The translations under genes and the position numbers were made by a program. Shown piece after piece: positions 47,658 to 55,781 of a stretch of 64,000 bases of DNA (positions within the stretch are counted from its first letter, which is position 1; each line of letters opens with the position of its first letter). The notes under the pieces were generated by a model that saw only the letters and a list, made by a program, of their open reading frames with translations, did no database searches and had not been told where the DNA came from. Source of the DNA: Variovorax sp. V213 (GTDB taxonomy: Bacteria; Pseudomonadota; Gammaproteobacteria; Burkholderiales; Burkholderiaceae_C); assembly GCF_041154455.1 (NCBI RefSeq), contig NZ_AP028664.1, forward strand, positions 621,001 through 685,000, in the 5' to 3' direction.

Positions 47658-50224
47658 TTGCGGAAGCCGGCAGCGTTCTGCCTGCGGGGCTGGAGGCCGC
47701 GCGTGGCCGGCTGTTCGGCGAGGACGGCGAGGGCGTGTTCTTCGTGCCCGTGAGGCACCACAGCCCGGCCTGTGCATTCGCATTGAGGGCGCTGCTGCGC
47801 GAGGTCAGGCCGGCGGCTGTGCTGATTGAAGGACCGGACGACCTGAACGCACTGCTGCCGCTGCTGCAGCACCCGCAAACCACCGCCCCCGTTGCATGGC
47901 TGTGCCAAAGCACCCGGCAGGTTCCGGTCGATGACCCCGACTCGGAAGAGAAGACGCGCACGGAATCGCGCACGTCGTTCTTTCCGTTTTGCGACTACAG
48001 CCCGGAGTGGATTGCGGTGCGCGAAGGCGCGGCGCTCGGCGCGCGCCTGGGGCTGATCGATCTTCCCTGGAGCGACAAGGCCTGGCATCGCGACGAAGGC
48101 GACGAGGGTGAGGGCGACGAAGGCGATGCCCGCGACGCAGCGCGCAGCCTGATGGAAGAGCGCCATTTCGCGCACAGCCGCTACCTCAACGCCATGGCCG
48201 CCCAGCTCGGCTGCGTCGACCACCAGGAGCTGTGGGACCGCCTGTTCGAACTGCGCACGTCGGCCGCTCTCGGCCACTGGCGCGCCTTCTTTTCCGACGT
48301 GTTCAGCTGGTGCGCGATGGCGCGGCTCGACTACGAGCCCGAGGTGCTCGAGGCCGAGCTGAGCTTGCCGCGGGAGCGCCACATGGCGGCGCACATCCGT
48401 CGCTGGCGCAACGAGGTCGAGGGGCCGATCGTGGTCGTCACCGGCGGCTTTCACACGCTCGAGCTGGTCAACCAGTGGCAAAAGGCCAAGCCCTCGAAGG
48501 CGCCCGCCGGCAAGGACGCACCCGACAACGCATGGCTGATCCGCTACAGCTTCGAGCGGCTCGACGCGCTCAACGGCTATGCCTCGGGCATGCCGTCGCC
48601 CGGCTATTACCAGCAGGTGTGGGAACGCCTCGAGGCCGGCGAGGCCGACCCCTTCACCGCAGTGGCGCTCGACAGCCTGACCCGCTTTGCGCGCCAGACC
48701 CGCGCGCAGGACGATGCCGATGCGGTGTCTACAGCACTGGTGCAGGCCGCCGCCGCGCAGGCCATGCGGCTCGCGGCGCTGCGCGGCAATGCCGGTCCGG
48801 GCCGGCAAGACCTGCTCGATGCAATCCGCTCCTGCTTCATCAAAGGCGCCATCGACGAAGGCACGCGCGGCTTTACCGCCGACCTGCGCAACTTTTTGAG
48901 CGGCACGCGCATCGGCGACGTGCCGCCCTCGGCAGGCTCGCCGCCGCTGATCGAGGACGCGCGCAGGCTCGCCCGCCAGGCCGGCGTGCGGCTGGACGAC
49001 AGCACCGCGCGCATAGCGCGGCTGGATCTTTATCGCAAGCCTTCGCACCGCGAGCGCAGCCGCTTCTTCCATGCCATGACATACCTCGACACGGGGCTCG
49101 GCACCTGGCTCGCGGGGCCGGATTTTCTTGGCAATAGCCGTTTGCATTTGCTGTTCGAAGAGTGGCGCGCCGCCTGGTCGCCGCTGGTGGAGGCGCGGCT
49201 GATTGAACTGGCGGCCGATGGCGCAAGCGTGGAGGCCGTCTGCATGGTCAAGCTGCGCAAGGAAGAGATCGCGCTGTCCGACGAGGGCCGCGGACGCAGC
49301 GCGAGCGCGGCCGTGGCGCTGTTGCTGCGCGCCTGCATGGTCGGGCTGCAGTCGCGCCTGCCCCAGCTGCTCTCGATGCTTTCCACTCACCTCGACGAAG
49401 ATGCCTCGCTCGGCTCGGTGGTCGAGTGCGGGCATCGGCTCGTCACGCTCTGGCGTGCGCGGGAGCCGCTGGGCGTGCAGCAGCATCCACAGCTGCGCAG
49501 CCTGCTGGAGCGTGTGTGGCCCGCGGCGCTGTTCCTGCTGCCCGATGTGGGCGGCTGCCCAGAAGAAGGTGAGGCGGGCGCGGTGAAGCAACTGCTTTCA
49601 CTGCGCGAGCTTGGGCGCCTGCTGGCCTCGCTGCAAGGCGAACTGGGAGAAGCCGGTGACGGTGCCATCGACCTCGACCTGCTGCGTACGCAACTCGAAC
49701 GATTCGCGACCGGTGCGTCGGCCGCGCCCGCGGTGGCCGGCGCTGCTTCGGCCCTGCTGTACCTCGATGGACACTGGGACGAGAACGCACTCGACACCGT
49801 GGTGCGGCAACGCTTCGGCGCGGGCGCAGAGCCGCGCGAGGCGGTACGTTTTCTCAACGGGGTGATGGCCGCGGCGCCTGAACTGCTGCTGCGCCTGCCC
49901 GCGCTGCTCGAAGGCCTCGACGGCCTGGTGCAGGGCTGGGACGCCGAGGCTTTCGTGGCGCATCTGCCCGATCTGCGGCAGGCCTTCACGCGCCTCAAGC
50001 CGCAAGAGACGTCCGACCTGGCCGGCCGTATTGCCGCGCTGCATGGCATGGGCGAAACAGAGGGCCAGGCGCTCTACCAGATGCACTACGAAACCACCGA
50101 ACAAGACCTGCACGAAGGCGCGCAACTGCAGCTCGCGCTGGCGGAGTGCATGCGCCGCGACGGGCTTGCCGCGTGGCTGGCGGCCCCAGAGCACAAGAAG
50201 AACAACATCGAAAGCGCGACATGA
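47648..50224 (+). CDS. DUF5682-family protein (YehM-like)
   Basis: A protein of about 858 residues beginning VAVVAEAGSVLPAG. The N-terminal part matches DUF5682: FFVPVRHHSPACAFALRALL, VLIEGPDDLNALLPLL, FFPFCDYSPEWIAVREG and GPIVVVTGGFHTLELV. The rest is a helical, Leu/Ala-rich region. Two starts are possible: an ATG at 47615, which overlaps the MoxR gene by 43 bp, or the GTG at 47648 used here, which removes 11 residues unlike the family. The stop overlaps the ATG of a small zinc-ribbon gene (ATGA, 50221-50224) that is interrupted by a rearrangement. E. coli YehM is the corresponding member. Confidence 0.85.
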   Translation: MAVVAEAGSVLPAGLEAARGRLFGEDGEGVFFVPVRHHSPACAFALRALLREVRPAAVLIEGPDDLNALLPLLQHPQTTAPVAWLCQSTRQVPVDDPDSEEKTRTESRTSFFPFCDYSPEWIAVREGAALGARLGLIDLPWSDKAWHRDEGDEGEGDEGDARDAARSLMEERHFAHSRYLNAMAAQLGCVDHQELWDRLFELRTSAALGHWRAFFSDVFSWCAMARLDYEPEVLEAELSLPRERHMAAHIRRWRNEVEGPIVVVTGGFHTLELVNQWQKAKPSKAPAGKDAPDNAWLIRYSFERLDALNGYASGMPSPGYYQQVWERLEAGEADPFTAVALDSLTRFARQTRAQDDADAVSTALVQAAAAQAMRLAALRGNAGPGRQDLLDAIRSCFIKGAIDEGTRGFTADLRNFLSGTRIGDVPPSAGSPPLIEDARRLARQAGVRLDDSTARIARLDLYRKPSHRERSRFFHAMTYLDTGLGTWLAGPDFLGNSRLHLLFEEWRAAWSPLVEARLIELAADGASVEAVCMVKLRKEEIALSDEGRGRSASAAVALLLRACMVGLQSRLPQLLSMLSTHLDEDASLGSVVECGHRLVTLWRAREPLGVQQHPQLRSLLERVWPAALFLLPDVGGCPEEGEAGAVKQLLSLRELGRLLASLQGELGEAGDGAIDLDLLRTQLERFATGASAAPAVAGAASALLYLDGHWDENALDTVVRQRFGAGAEPREAVRFLNGVMAAAPELLLRLPALLEGLDGLVQGWDAEAFVAHLPDLRQAFTRLKPQETSDLAGRIAALHGMGETEGQALYQMHYETTEQDLHEGAQLQLALAECMRRDGLAAWLAAPEHKKNNIESAT

Positions 50225-50242
50225 CCATCGATCTCCAGACGC
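50132..50242 (+). repeat. 111-bp direct duplication, copy 1
   Basis: Identical to 50645-50755 (offset 513 bp). It includes the last 31 codons of the DUF5682 gene and the first codons (MTIDLQT) of the following zinc-ribbon gene. The ribbon frame is broken at the end of this copy. Confidence 0.85.
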
Positions 50243-50644
50243 GGCGTTGTGCATGTAGAGCCTTGGCGCCCGGAATGCCGCCGTTGTTCATCCAAAGCGG
50301 GGCGTTCATCGTTCGCTGAACAAGGCTATTCTGGTGAACAACTTGCATTTTTTCACTCAAGGTCCGATGCATTTCGCCAGGTTCGGGCATGGCTTGACCA
50401 CCTTGGCCTTTGAAGCACCGCCCGAGCCGGCCTGTCCTTCTCCGTGCGTTTCGCGTTGGCTTTTTGCCGGATTGATCCGGCATGCTGCGTTGCTACAAGA
50501 AACTCATGCCATCGACCGCCGAATTGGGCTGTGATCCCACAGTTTGCCCCGGGGTCGGGCCCGTCCGATGGCGAACTACTGATGTGCGACAAGCCGGCTT
50601 GAGCGGACGTCGGCGCGGTCAGTCGAAGCTGGCGCAAAGCGGCT
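50243..50644. other. 402-bp insert between the duplicated segments
   Basis: No credible gene and no known insertion-sequence ends. On the minus strand a short stretch reads SGKKPTRNARRRTGR, and short open frames cross it, but none matches a family I know. It may be the trace of an element that has decayed or the passenger of a recombination that created the 111-bp flanking duplication. Confidence 0.45.
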
Positions 50645-50755
50645 CTCGCGCTGGCGGAGTGCATGCGCCGCGACGGGCTTGCCGCGTGGCTGGCGGCCCC
50701 AGAGCACAAGAAGAACAACATCGAAAGCGCGACATGACCATCGATCTCCAGACGC
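50645..50755 (+). repeat. 111-bp direct duplication, copy 2
   Basis: Second copy of 50132-50242. Here the reading continues into CTCAAGTGCGGCGAATGCGG, the natural continuation of the zinc-ribbon gene, so this copy carries the original downstream junction. Confidence 0.85.
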
Positions 50756-50850
50756 TCAAGTGCGGCGAATGCGGCAGCAGCGCGCTCAAACGCCCCTCTT
50801 GGGGGGCATGGCCACCAGACTGGTGGCCGCAGGATCCGGCCGTTGAATGA
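50734..50850 (+). pseudogene. Zinc-ribbon gene fragment following DUF5682
   Basis: The frame from ATG 50734 gives MTIDLQTLKCGECGSSALKR, the first zinc-binding CxxC of a small ribbon protein, and then departs into PSWGAWPPDWWPQDPAVE and stops. The second CxxC half is missing, so the gene is truncated. The 5' end also exists in the first copy of the duplication, where it breaks after seven codons. The intact form would have been translationally coupled to DUF5682 by the ATGA overlap. A perfect 9-bp palindrome (GGCCACCAG/CTGGTGGCC, 50810-50828) lies in the foreign part. Confidence 0.6.
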
Positions 50851-50896
50851 AGGCGCCCGCTGACAAGCGTGCCATCTCCTTTCCGGCACCCGTCAG

Positions 50897-50925
50897 TTGC
50901 GAATATTGCGTTTAGTGCGTATATT
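50897..50925 (+). promoter_or_regulatory. Sigma70-type promoter of antitoxin gene
   Basis: TTGCGA (50897-50902) and TATATT (50920-50925) are separated by exactly 17 bp and lie 45 bp before the antitoxin ATG. The region also carries two similar half-sites (GCGAATATTGCG and GCGTATATTTCG), which would suit autoregulation by the antitoxin. Confidence 0.6.
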
Positions 50926-50969
50926 TCGTTTGAGGCGCCGGCGTAGCGCCAGCTATGAAAGGACCCAGC

Positions 50970-51434
50970 ATGACCCGGATACTCGACCCAGCCAGCGAAA
51001 TGGAAGCGGAAATGGCCGGTGCGGCGACGGCGTGCCTGGTTGCGGCTCTGGACCACTCCAATGCAAAAGCCGTCAAGGTGACCATCGAAGTGGAGGGGGA
51101 CAGCACGGGTGAAGCCCCAGTGCTGCTCCTGCCTCCGCGTGCCTTGCACTTCCTTGCCGACGTGTTGCGCCAGATGGCCAAGCGCGAGCCGATGATGCTC
51201 GTCCCGCAGAAGCTGGAACTCACGACGCAGCAGGCTGCGGCACTTCTGAATGTGTCGCGCCCCTTCGTGATCAAGGAGATCGAGGCTGGCCGGCTGAAGT
51301 GCCGGCTGATCAACCGGCACCGCCGCATCGAGTTCGAAGAACTCATGCGCTACAAGGACGAGCAGAAGCAGCGGTCGGCCGGCGCCCTCAAACGATTGAA
51401 CGACCTCTCCCAGGAGATGGGCGAGGAGCTGTGA
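50970..51434 (+). CDS. Antitoxin with excisionase-type helix-turn-helix (partner of PIN toxin)
   Basis: A 154-residue protein. The N-terminal half is variable; the second half (LTTQQAAALLNVSRPFVIKE, IEAGRLKCRLINRHRRI) is a MerR/excisionase-type helix-turn-helix found in antitoxins paired with PIN-domain toxins. Starting at the ATG 50970 places AAAGGA correctly upstream; an ATG at 50955 is possible. Its stop abuts the toxin GTG (51432-51437). A strong promoter precedes it. Since the toxin is truncated, the antitoxin may persist only as a remnant or may still bind its own promoter. Confidence 0.8.
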   Translation: MTRILDPASEMEAEMAGAATACLVAALDHSNAKAVKVTIEVEGDSTGEAPVLLLPPRALHFLADVLRQMAKREPMMLVPQKLELTTQQAAALLNVSRPFVIKEIEAGRLKCRLINRHRRIEFEELMRYKDEQKQRSAGALKRLNDLSQEMGEEL

Positions 51435-51737
51435 GTGGCAGGAAGCGCTCGGTACACAGCGGTGCTCGACGCCAACGTCCTGTATCCGGCGTTGCTGCGC
51501 GACGTGCTGCTCAGCCTGGCCGACGCGGACCTCTACAGCGCGAAATGGTCCGTCCACATCCGCGATGAGTGGACGAGCAGCTTGTTGCGGGACCGGCCCG
51601 GCATGGGAGTCCGGATTGCCGCTGCTGCGCAAGCCATGGAGGACGCGAGGGCTTGTTCGAGCCCAGCCAGAGCGCTGCGAGCGCAGAATGCCCCAGCCAC
51701 CATCCCCCATGGAGGTTCCCATGAAGTACGACCGTGA
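51435..51737 (+). pseudogene. Truncated PIN-domain toxin
   Basis: The frame begins at GTG 51435 and reads AGSARYTAVLDANVLYPALL, RDVLLSLADADLYSAKWS and IRDEWTSSLLRDRPG, the N-terminal PIN domain with its first catalytic Asp (LDANVLYP). Family resemblance ends near AAAAQAMEDA (around 51650); the remaining residues are unrelated and overlap the next gene. PIN toxins need conserved acidic residues in the second half, which are missing, so RNase activity should be lost. It is directly downstream of its antitoxin gene. Confidence 0.75.
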
Positions 51738-52485
51738 GCTGCTCTTGCTCGGCACGAAGCGAAACGAGGTCCTCGATCTTCACGAAGTTCAGCAGTACGG
51801 CCTGGACAGCTACGACGATGCCGATTACGTTTCACTCTACGGCTTGGCACCGGCCGATTGGTTCGCCAGGGGTATTCGTGTTCTCGGACGCACTGCCGTC
51901 GAGTGCACGCGCGACCGCCTGGCCACCGCGATCGCTACTGATGTCGGGTTCGCCGCGGCTGGCGCCCAGGCCGGTTCGCATCTTGTGATCGACCCTATCG
52001 CCGGCTCAGGCAACACGCTGTACTGGCTGCTGCGGCATCTGCCCGGGGTGGTCGGCGTCGCCTTCGAGAACGACGACTCGGTCTTCAAACTCACGTCCAG
52101 CAATATGGCACTGCTGGGCCTGCCGATACGCGTTCTTGACATCGACTTCGAACACGGTCTTGAGCATATCGCCGCTGCCCAAGACCAGTTGGTGGTTGCG
52201 TTCATCGCGCCGCCGTGGGGTCGCGCACTGGATCCAGAAACGGGTCTCGACCTGAGCCGCACTGAGCCACCTGTGGAAATGATCGTGGATCGCCTTGTCA
52301 GCCGTTTTCAGCACGCCAAGCTGCTTTGCGTCGTTCAGGTCCATGAACGCTTGAAGCCCGCACCTGTCGCGCAGGTCGCCTCGCGATTCGATTGGACCGG
52401 GTCGAAGACGTACGACTTCAACCGGCCGGGGCAAAACCATGGCATCTTCCTCGGAAGCAAGCGCTGGACGCCGACTCAGGCATGA
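51721..52485 (+). CDS. SAM-dependent methyltransferase-like protein
   Basis: A 254-residue protein with a methyltransferase-type nucleotide fold: motif I VIDPIAGSGNTLYWLLRHL near residue 85 and a catalytic-type AFIAPPWGRALD near residue 160, where NPPW/DPPY motifs occur in N-methyltransferases. The ATG at 51721 has GGAGG upstream, and it overlaps the PIN remnant. The target (RNA, DNA or small molecule) is not apparent; resemblance to TGS1-type RNA-cap methyltransferases is possible. It is probably cargo brought in with, or fused next to, the toxin-antitoxin remnant. Confidence 0.65.
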   Translation: MKYDRELLLLGTKRNEVLDLHEVQQYGLDSYDDADYVSLYGLAPADWFARGIRVLGRTAVECTRDRLATAIATDVGFAAAGAQAGSHLVIDPIAGSGNTLYWLLRHLPGVVGVAFENDDSVFKLTSSNMALLGLPIRVLDIDFEHGLEHIAAAQDQLVVAFIAPPWGRALDPETGLDLSRTEPPVEMIVDRLVSRFQHAKLLCVVQVHERLKPAPVAQVASRFDWTGSKTYDFNRPGQNHGIFLGSKRWTPTQA

Positions 52486-52931
52486 CGAGGGTTCGCAGAA
52501 CCTGATGCGCCTGCACGTCGGAGCAGGGGCGGCAGGGAAGGGCAGGCAGAATGCGGCCGGCAGCGGAAAAGGCCACAAGCGGGTGCTCACGACCGACTGG
52601 TCCGGGGTTCGCATCTTCGGGCCGCACCCGTTGAGGTGGAACTCGGACTTCATTGAAGCCCCGTGTCGGGCGCCACGAAGCAGGTGCCACAAAGGGCAGT
52701 GGCGACACGCGCTCGGAGCGAGACCGGATTCAGGTTCGGCCGATGCGGCTGCCATGTGATGCTCCTATTCAGCCCAGTGCAGCCCCCGGGGTTCGCCCCG
52801 GCGTCGCGCCTGTGACTTCCGCTATGGCTGGTGAAGAAGGAACCCGACCGCCTGTTGCACGACGCGGTGGCTCGCCAGACCTGCCCGTCGTACGACTCAA
52901 CGTGGCGTGGAAGCCGCGGCCGTAGCGCGAC
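52486..52931. other. 446-bp gap with no recognised gene
   Basis: Short frames exist on both strands but none looks coding or matches a family I know. A small GC hairpin (CCCCGGGGTTCGCCCCGG) is at about 52783-52800. This stretch may be the site where neighbouring genes were deleted, given the broken TA locus before it. Confidence 0.4.
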
Positions 52932-53480
52932 TCAGGTCGGGCGTGCCGACAGCCCTTCGATCCGCCGGGTCAGGGCGTGCACCGCGTCGGTCAGCGCCAG
53001 CAGTTCGCGTTCCTTCAGGAGGTCGATCTTCTCGTGCAGTAGTTCGATCTCCAACTCCGCCTTGACATTGATCTCGTAGTCGGTTTCGGCGTGGCGCCGG
53101 TCCTGCTCGGACTGCCGGTTCTGGCTCATCATGATTGCCGGCGCGGTGTAGGCCGCCTGGAACGACAGGAGCAGGTTTAGAAGGATGAACGGATACGGGT
53201 CCCAAGCGCCGTTCCCGGTCATCGCGTTGCCGACGATCCACAGCACGATGGCCGTGCTCTGGAAGATGATGAAGCGCCACGACCCTACGGTCGCGGCCAC
53301 CGCGTCGGCCAGGCGTTGACTGCGAGACGGTTCGCCTGGAAGGAAATGCTCGGGAGCCGTCGGCGGCTTGGCCGATTTGGCTTGCCGGTGGGCGCGTCGC
53401 TGCTTGCGAAGCGACTCCAGCCGAAGCCGATCTTCAGCTGCCAGGGTCATCGCATTTTGGGTGAGGTGTTTGTCGTTCAT
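52932..53480 (-). CDS. DUF1003 membrane protein
   Basis: A 182-residue protein with two transmembrane helices (WRFIIFQSTAIVLWIVGNAM and YPFILLNLLLSFQAAYTAPA) linked by DPYP. It ends in a charged coiled coil that starts after MMSQNRQSEQDRRHAETDYE. This is the DUF1003 pattern. The function of the family is not established. The ATG at 53480 is the first in frame. It stands alone between repeat-bearing gaps. Confidence 0.88.
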   Translation of the reverse strand: MNDKHLTQNAMTLAAEDRLRLESLRKQRRAHRQAKSAKPPTAPEHFLPGEPSRSQRLADAVAATVGSWRFIIFQSTAIVLWIVGNAMTGNGAWDPYPFILLNLLLSFQAAYTAPAIMMSQNRQSEQDRRHAETDYEINVKAELEIELLHEKIDLLKERELLALTDAVHALTRRIEGLSARPT

Positions 53481-53846
53481 ACGGGCTCCGATGGTGAAGT
53501 CAAGGGCGACGTCGATGGCCCGCGTCCGCCAAATGCCGCAAGCCCGGTTGCATCATGGGGCAGACAGCACGTGGATGTTTGACGACACCGAGAAGCGTTG
53601 CACTCGTGCCCACGCCAGCGCATTCCTAGCCGCAGCGCGCGTCTTGCGAGGGCATCAAACCGTCGATTGAAATCGACTAGACGTTGACTCCTTGACGCGC
53701 CGAGTTCCATCGACAGCTATGCGGCGCCAAATCTGGACGAGCGATCGTCTGTGATGGGCCCGGTCGCGACGTTCAGGCGTCGCGACCTTAGGACTGCAGT
53801 CAGTCAGTCTGAAGCAGCCATCGGCAAACGGTGGCTGCGCATGTCC
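53481..53846. other. Gap with dispersed-repeat copy (B)
   Basis: No gene supported in these 366 bp. The right part holds the repeat described at 53750-53842; the left part is probably the promoter of the DUF1003 gene. Confidence 0.45.
53750..53842 (+). repeat. Dispersed intergenic repeat, copy B
   Basis: Contains GGGCCCGGTCGC, GACGTTCAGGCGTCG (53768-53782), CAGTCTGAAGC and, further on, GGTGGCTGCGCA. The order and spacing match the minus-strand element at 38656-38757, and the 15-base core is exactly present at 63161-63175. It lies immediately downstream of the SRAP gene's stop, on the opposite strand. Confidence 0.6.
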
Positions 53847-54770
53847 TTATGCCGCCAGCCTGTGCTCGTAATACGGCCGCTCCCGGTCATCGAGGACCGC
53901 GTACGAGGCCTCAAGGTTCGCGCGATCGGGCCTTAGCCAAGTGTCGACGTTCTCCGGTTTGATGGGGATGATGCAGCGGTCGTGACCGGCGGCCGCGATC
54001 TCCTCCGGCGGTTCATCGGTGATCGCCGCGAACGAGAGCAGGTCCGGCTCGCCGGGCGCTGACCATTCCGACCACAGGCACGCGACCAGCATGTCCTGCT
54101 GCGGCCGCGGCCTGAACTCGAGCACCACATCCTCGCCATCCCGGTTCACGTGCTCGTAGAACGCATTGACGACCATGACCCCGTGTGACAAACCGAAGAC
54201 GTCCTTCCAGAACCCCTCCAGGTTGTCGCGCCGGGCGTTGTAGGTGCCCGGATAGAGAGAGTCGTATTTCGCGGGCTTTCCGGCGGGGCGGCACTGATAG
54301 CGCATGGGCTTGACCACCCGCTGGCCGTCCTCCCAGATCATCACGGGGGCGTAGACGCCCGGAAAGATCCGCGCGTCGCGCGGCTCGAGCTCGACCCGCT
54401 TGAGATCCGCGAGCTTGCCGAGTCCCCATTCGACCTTCGCCGTGGCGATCCGTACTTCCTCCGTCGCCTTCTTCGTCGTCTTGACCTGGAGCTTCCGCTC
54501 GGCGTCGGCCAGACGCTTGCGCTGCGTGAAGAGGTCCTGTTCGAGCTTCGTGGCCTGCTCGGCATTGAAGGCGTCGATGAGGCCCTTGATCTCCTGCTCT
54601 TCGTCCGACTCCGGGTTCATGAACGCCGCGTCCACGGCCTTCGAGATCTTGATCCTGGGGTTGCACTGGCGCTCGTAATACAGCTTGGCGAACGCCCGAA
54701 GGGAGAGGACGCCGCCGAACAGGCGGAAGAACCGCTTGTAGTCCGCACGGATCTGGGCTGAGTAGCACAT
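53847..54770 (-). CDS. SRAP (HMCES/YedK-type) abasic-site-processing protein
   Basis: A 307-residue SOS-response-associated peptidase-like protein, which shields abasic sites in single-stranded DNA by forming a covalent bond through its N-terminal Cys2 (MCYSAQIR). The other conserved parts are present: SLYPGTYNARRDNLEG (Asn and Arg of the active site), VNAFYEH (Glu) and the His in AAGHDRCIIPIKP. A coiled-coil insert (residues ~55-120) lengthens it relative to the ~220 residues of E. coli YedK. It is divergent from the imuA-imuB-dnaE2 operon, and the shared gap carries a LexA box, so it is probably SOS-induced as well. Confidence 0.9.
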   Translation of the reverse strand: MCYSAQIRADYKRFFRLFGGVLSLRAFAKLYYERQCNPRIKISKAVDAAFMNPESDEEQEIKGLIDAFNAEQATKLEQDLFTQRKRLADAERKLQVKTTKKATEEVRIATAKVEWGLGKLADLKRVELEPRDARIFPGVYAPVMIWEDGQRVVKPMRYQCRPAGKPAKYDSLYPGTYNARRDNLEGFWKDVFGLSHGVMVVNAFYEHVNRDGEDVVLEFRPRPQQDMLVACLWSEWSAPGEPDLLSFAAITDEPPEEIAAAGHDRCIIPIKPENVDTWLRPDRANLEASYAVLDDRERPYYEHRLAA

Positions 54771-54881
54771 GCGTCACATTGTGGCGACGGTCGCAGCCCT
54801 GGCGGGCCGGGGTTTCATCCAGGCCGCCGCCGGTGCAAATTTTCATCAGGCGACACCGCTGACGGAAATTTGTAAACCTTC

Positions 54882-54924
54882 TTGCTCACCTCCACGACTG
54901 GAAGGATACTGTATGTCCATACAG
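54882..54924 (+). promoter_or_regulatory. SOS promoter with perfect LexA box, imuA operon
   Basis: CTGTATGTCCATACAG at 54909-54924 is a perfect CTGT-N8-ACAG LexA box with a dyad centre. It overlaps the end of a -10 element (GATACT, 54905-54910), 17 bp after TTGCTC (54882-54887), so bound LexA would block transcription. The imuA ATG is 15 bp further on. The SRAP gene starts 139 bp away in the other direction. Confidence 0.88.
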
Positions 54925-54938
54925 CTATCGGAGTCCTC

Positions 54939-55781
54939 ATGGCCGTCCCCCTGTCATGGGCCGATGGCGATGAAGCGCCCCCGGCCCCCCAGACTTCACC
55001 GCGTGCAACGCACGGGCGGCGCCCGCCGGTCGTGCTGCCGCACGCCATCGAATCGGCGATCTGGCGCGGGGATGCACTCGGCACGCCAGTCACTTCCGTC
55101 GTGAACACAGGGTTCGAACGCCTCGACGTCGAACTGCCGGGCGGCGGCTGGCCGTGCCAGTCGCTGACCGAAGTGCTGCAGGTCCAGCCCTCGGTGCTCG
55201 AATGGCGGCTGCTCGCGCCCGCCATGCGCACGCTCGTCGCGCTGGGCCGGCAGATCGTGGTGATCGGCCCGCCGAAGGCCCCGCATCTGCCGGGGCTGCA
55301 TCACCTCGGCCTCGACGAGCGCCACCTGGTCTGGATCGCCGCTGACAAGCCGGTCGAGCGCCTGTGGGCGACCGAGCAGCTCATCAAGGCCAATGCCGCC
55401 GGCATGCTCGTCAGCTGGCTGCCGCAGGCCCGCCAGGAACAGATCCGGCGCCTACAGGTCTGCGCCCAGGGCTGCGACGGACCCGTCATCCTGTGCCGGC
55501 CAGCCGCCGCCGAGCACGAGGCCTCGGCCGCGCCGCTGCGGCTGCAGGCGCGCTTCGGCATCGACTGGGAACTGCGCATCCACCTGCTCAAGCGGAAGGG
55601 GCCGCCGCACGAGGGGGAACTGACACTCCCCTCGGTGCCCGGTGGCCTGGAGGCCATCCTGACGCCGCGTCTGCGCCACCCGAGCGGCCTGATCACGGCG
55701 CGCCAATCCCGGGAGGTTTCCCATGCTGTGGGCAGCTCTTCTTCCCGACAGCCTGCCGGACGACCCGCAGCCGCGCACTGA
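54939..55781 (+). CDS. imuA: ImuA, SOS mutasome RecA-like accessory protein
   Basis: A 280-residue RecA/SulA-like protein that works with ImuB and DnaE2 in damage-induced mutagenesis. Typical segments are VVLPHAIESAIWRGDALG, FERLDVELPGGGWPCQSLTE and LLAPAMRTLVALGRQIVVIG. It has no full Walker A motif, as expected. The ATG at 54939 with GGAG upstream is used; earlier codons in frame overlap the LexA box. The 3' end overlaps imuB by 59 bp, an unusually long overlap suggesting tight translational coupling. Confidence 0.9.
   Translation: MAVPLSWADGDEAPPAPQTSPRATHGRRPPVVLPHAIESAIWRGDALGTPVTSVVNTGFERLDVELPGGGWPCQSLTEVLQVQPSVLEWRLLAPAMRTLVALGRQIVVIGPPKAPHLPGLHHLGLDERHLVWIAADKPVERLWATEQLIKANAAGMLVSWLPQARQEQIRRLQVCAQGCDGPVILCRPAAAEHEASAAPLRLQARFGIDWELRIHLLKRKGPPHEGELTLPSVPGGLEAILTPRLRHPSGLITARQSREVSHAVGSSSSRQPAGRPAAAH

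Noticed and set aside
50243..50644. Possible insertion-sequence remnant
   Set aside because: No terminal inverted repeats, transposase motif or short target duplication found; the flanking 111-bp duplication is too long for transposition, so it is listed only as an unidentified insert.
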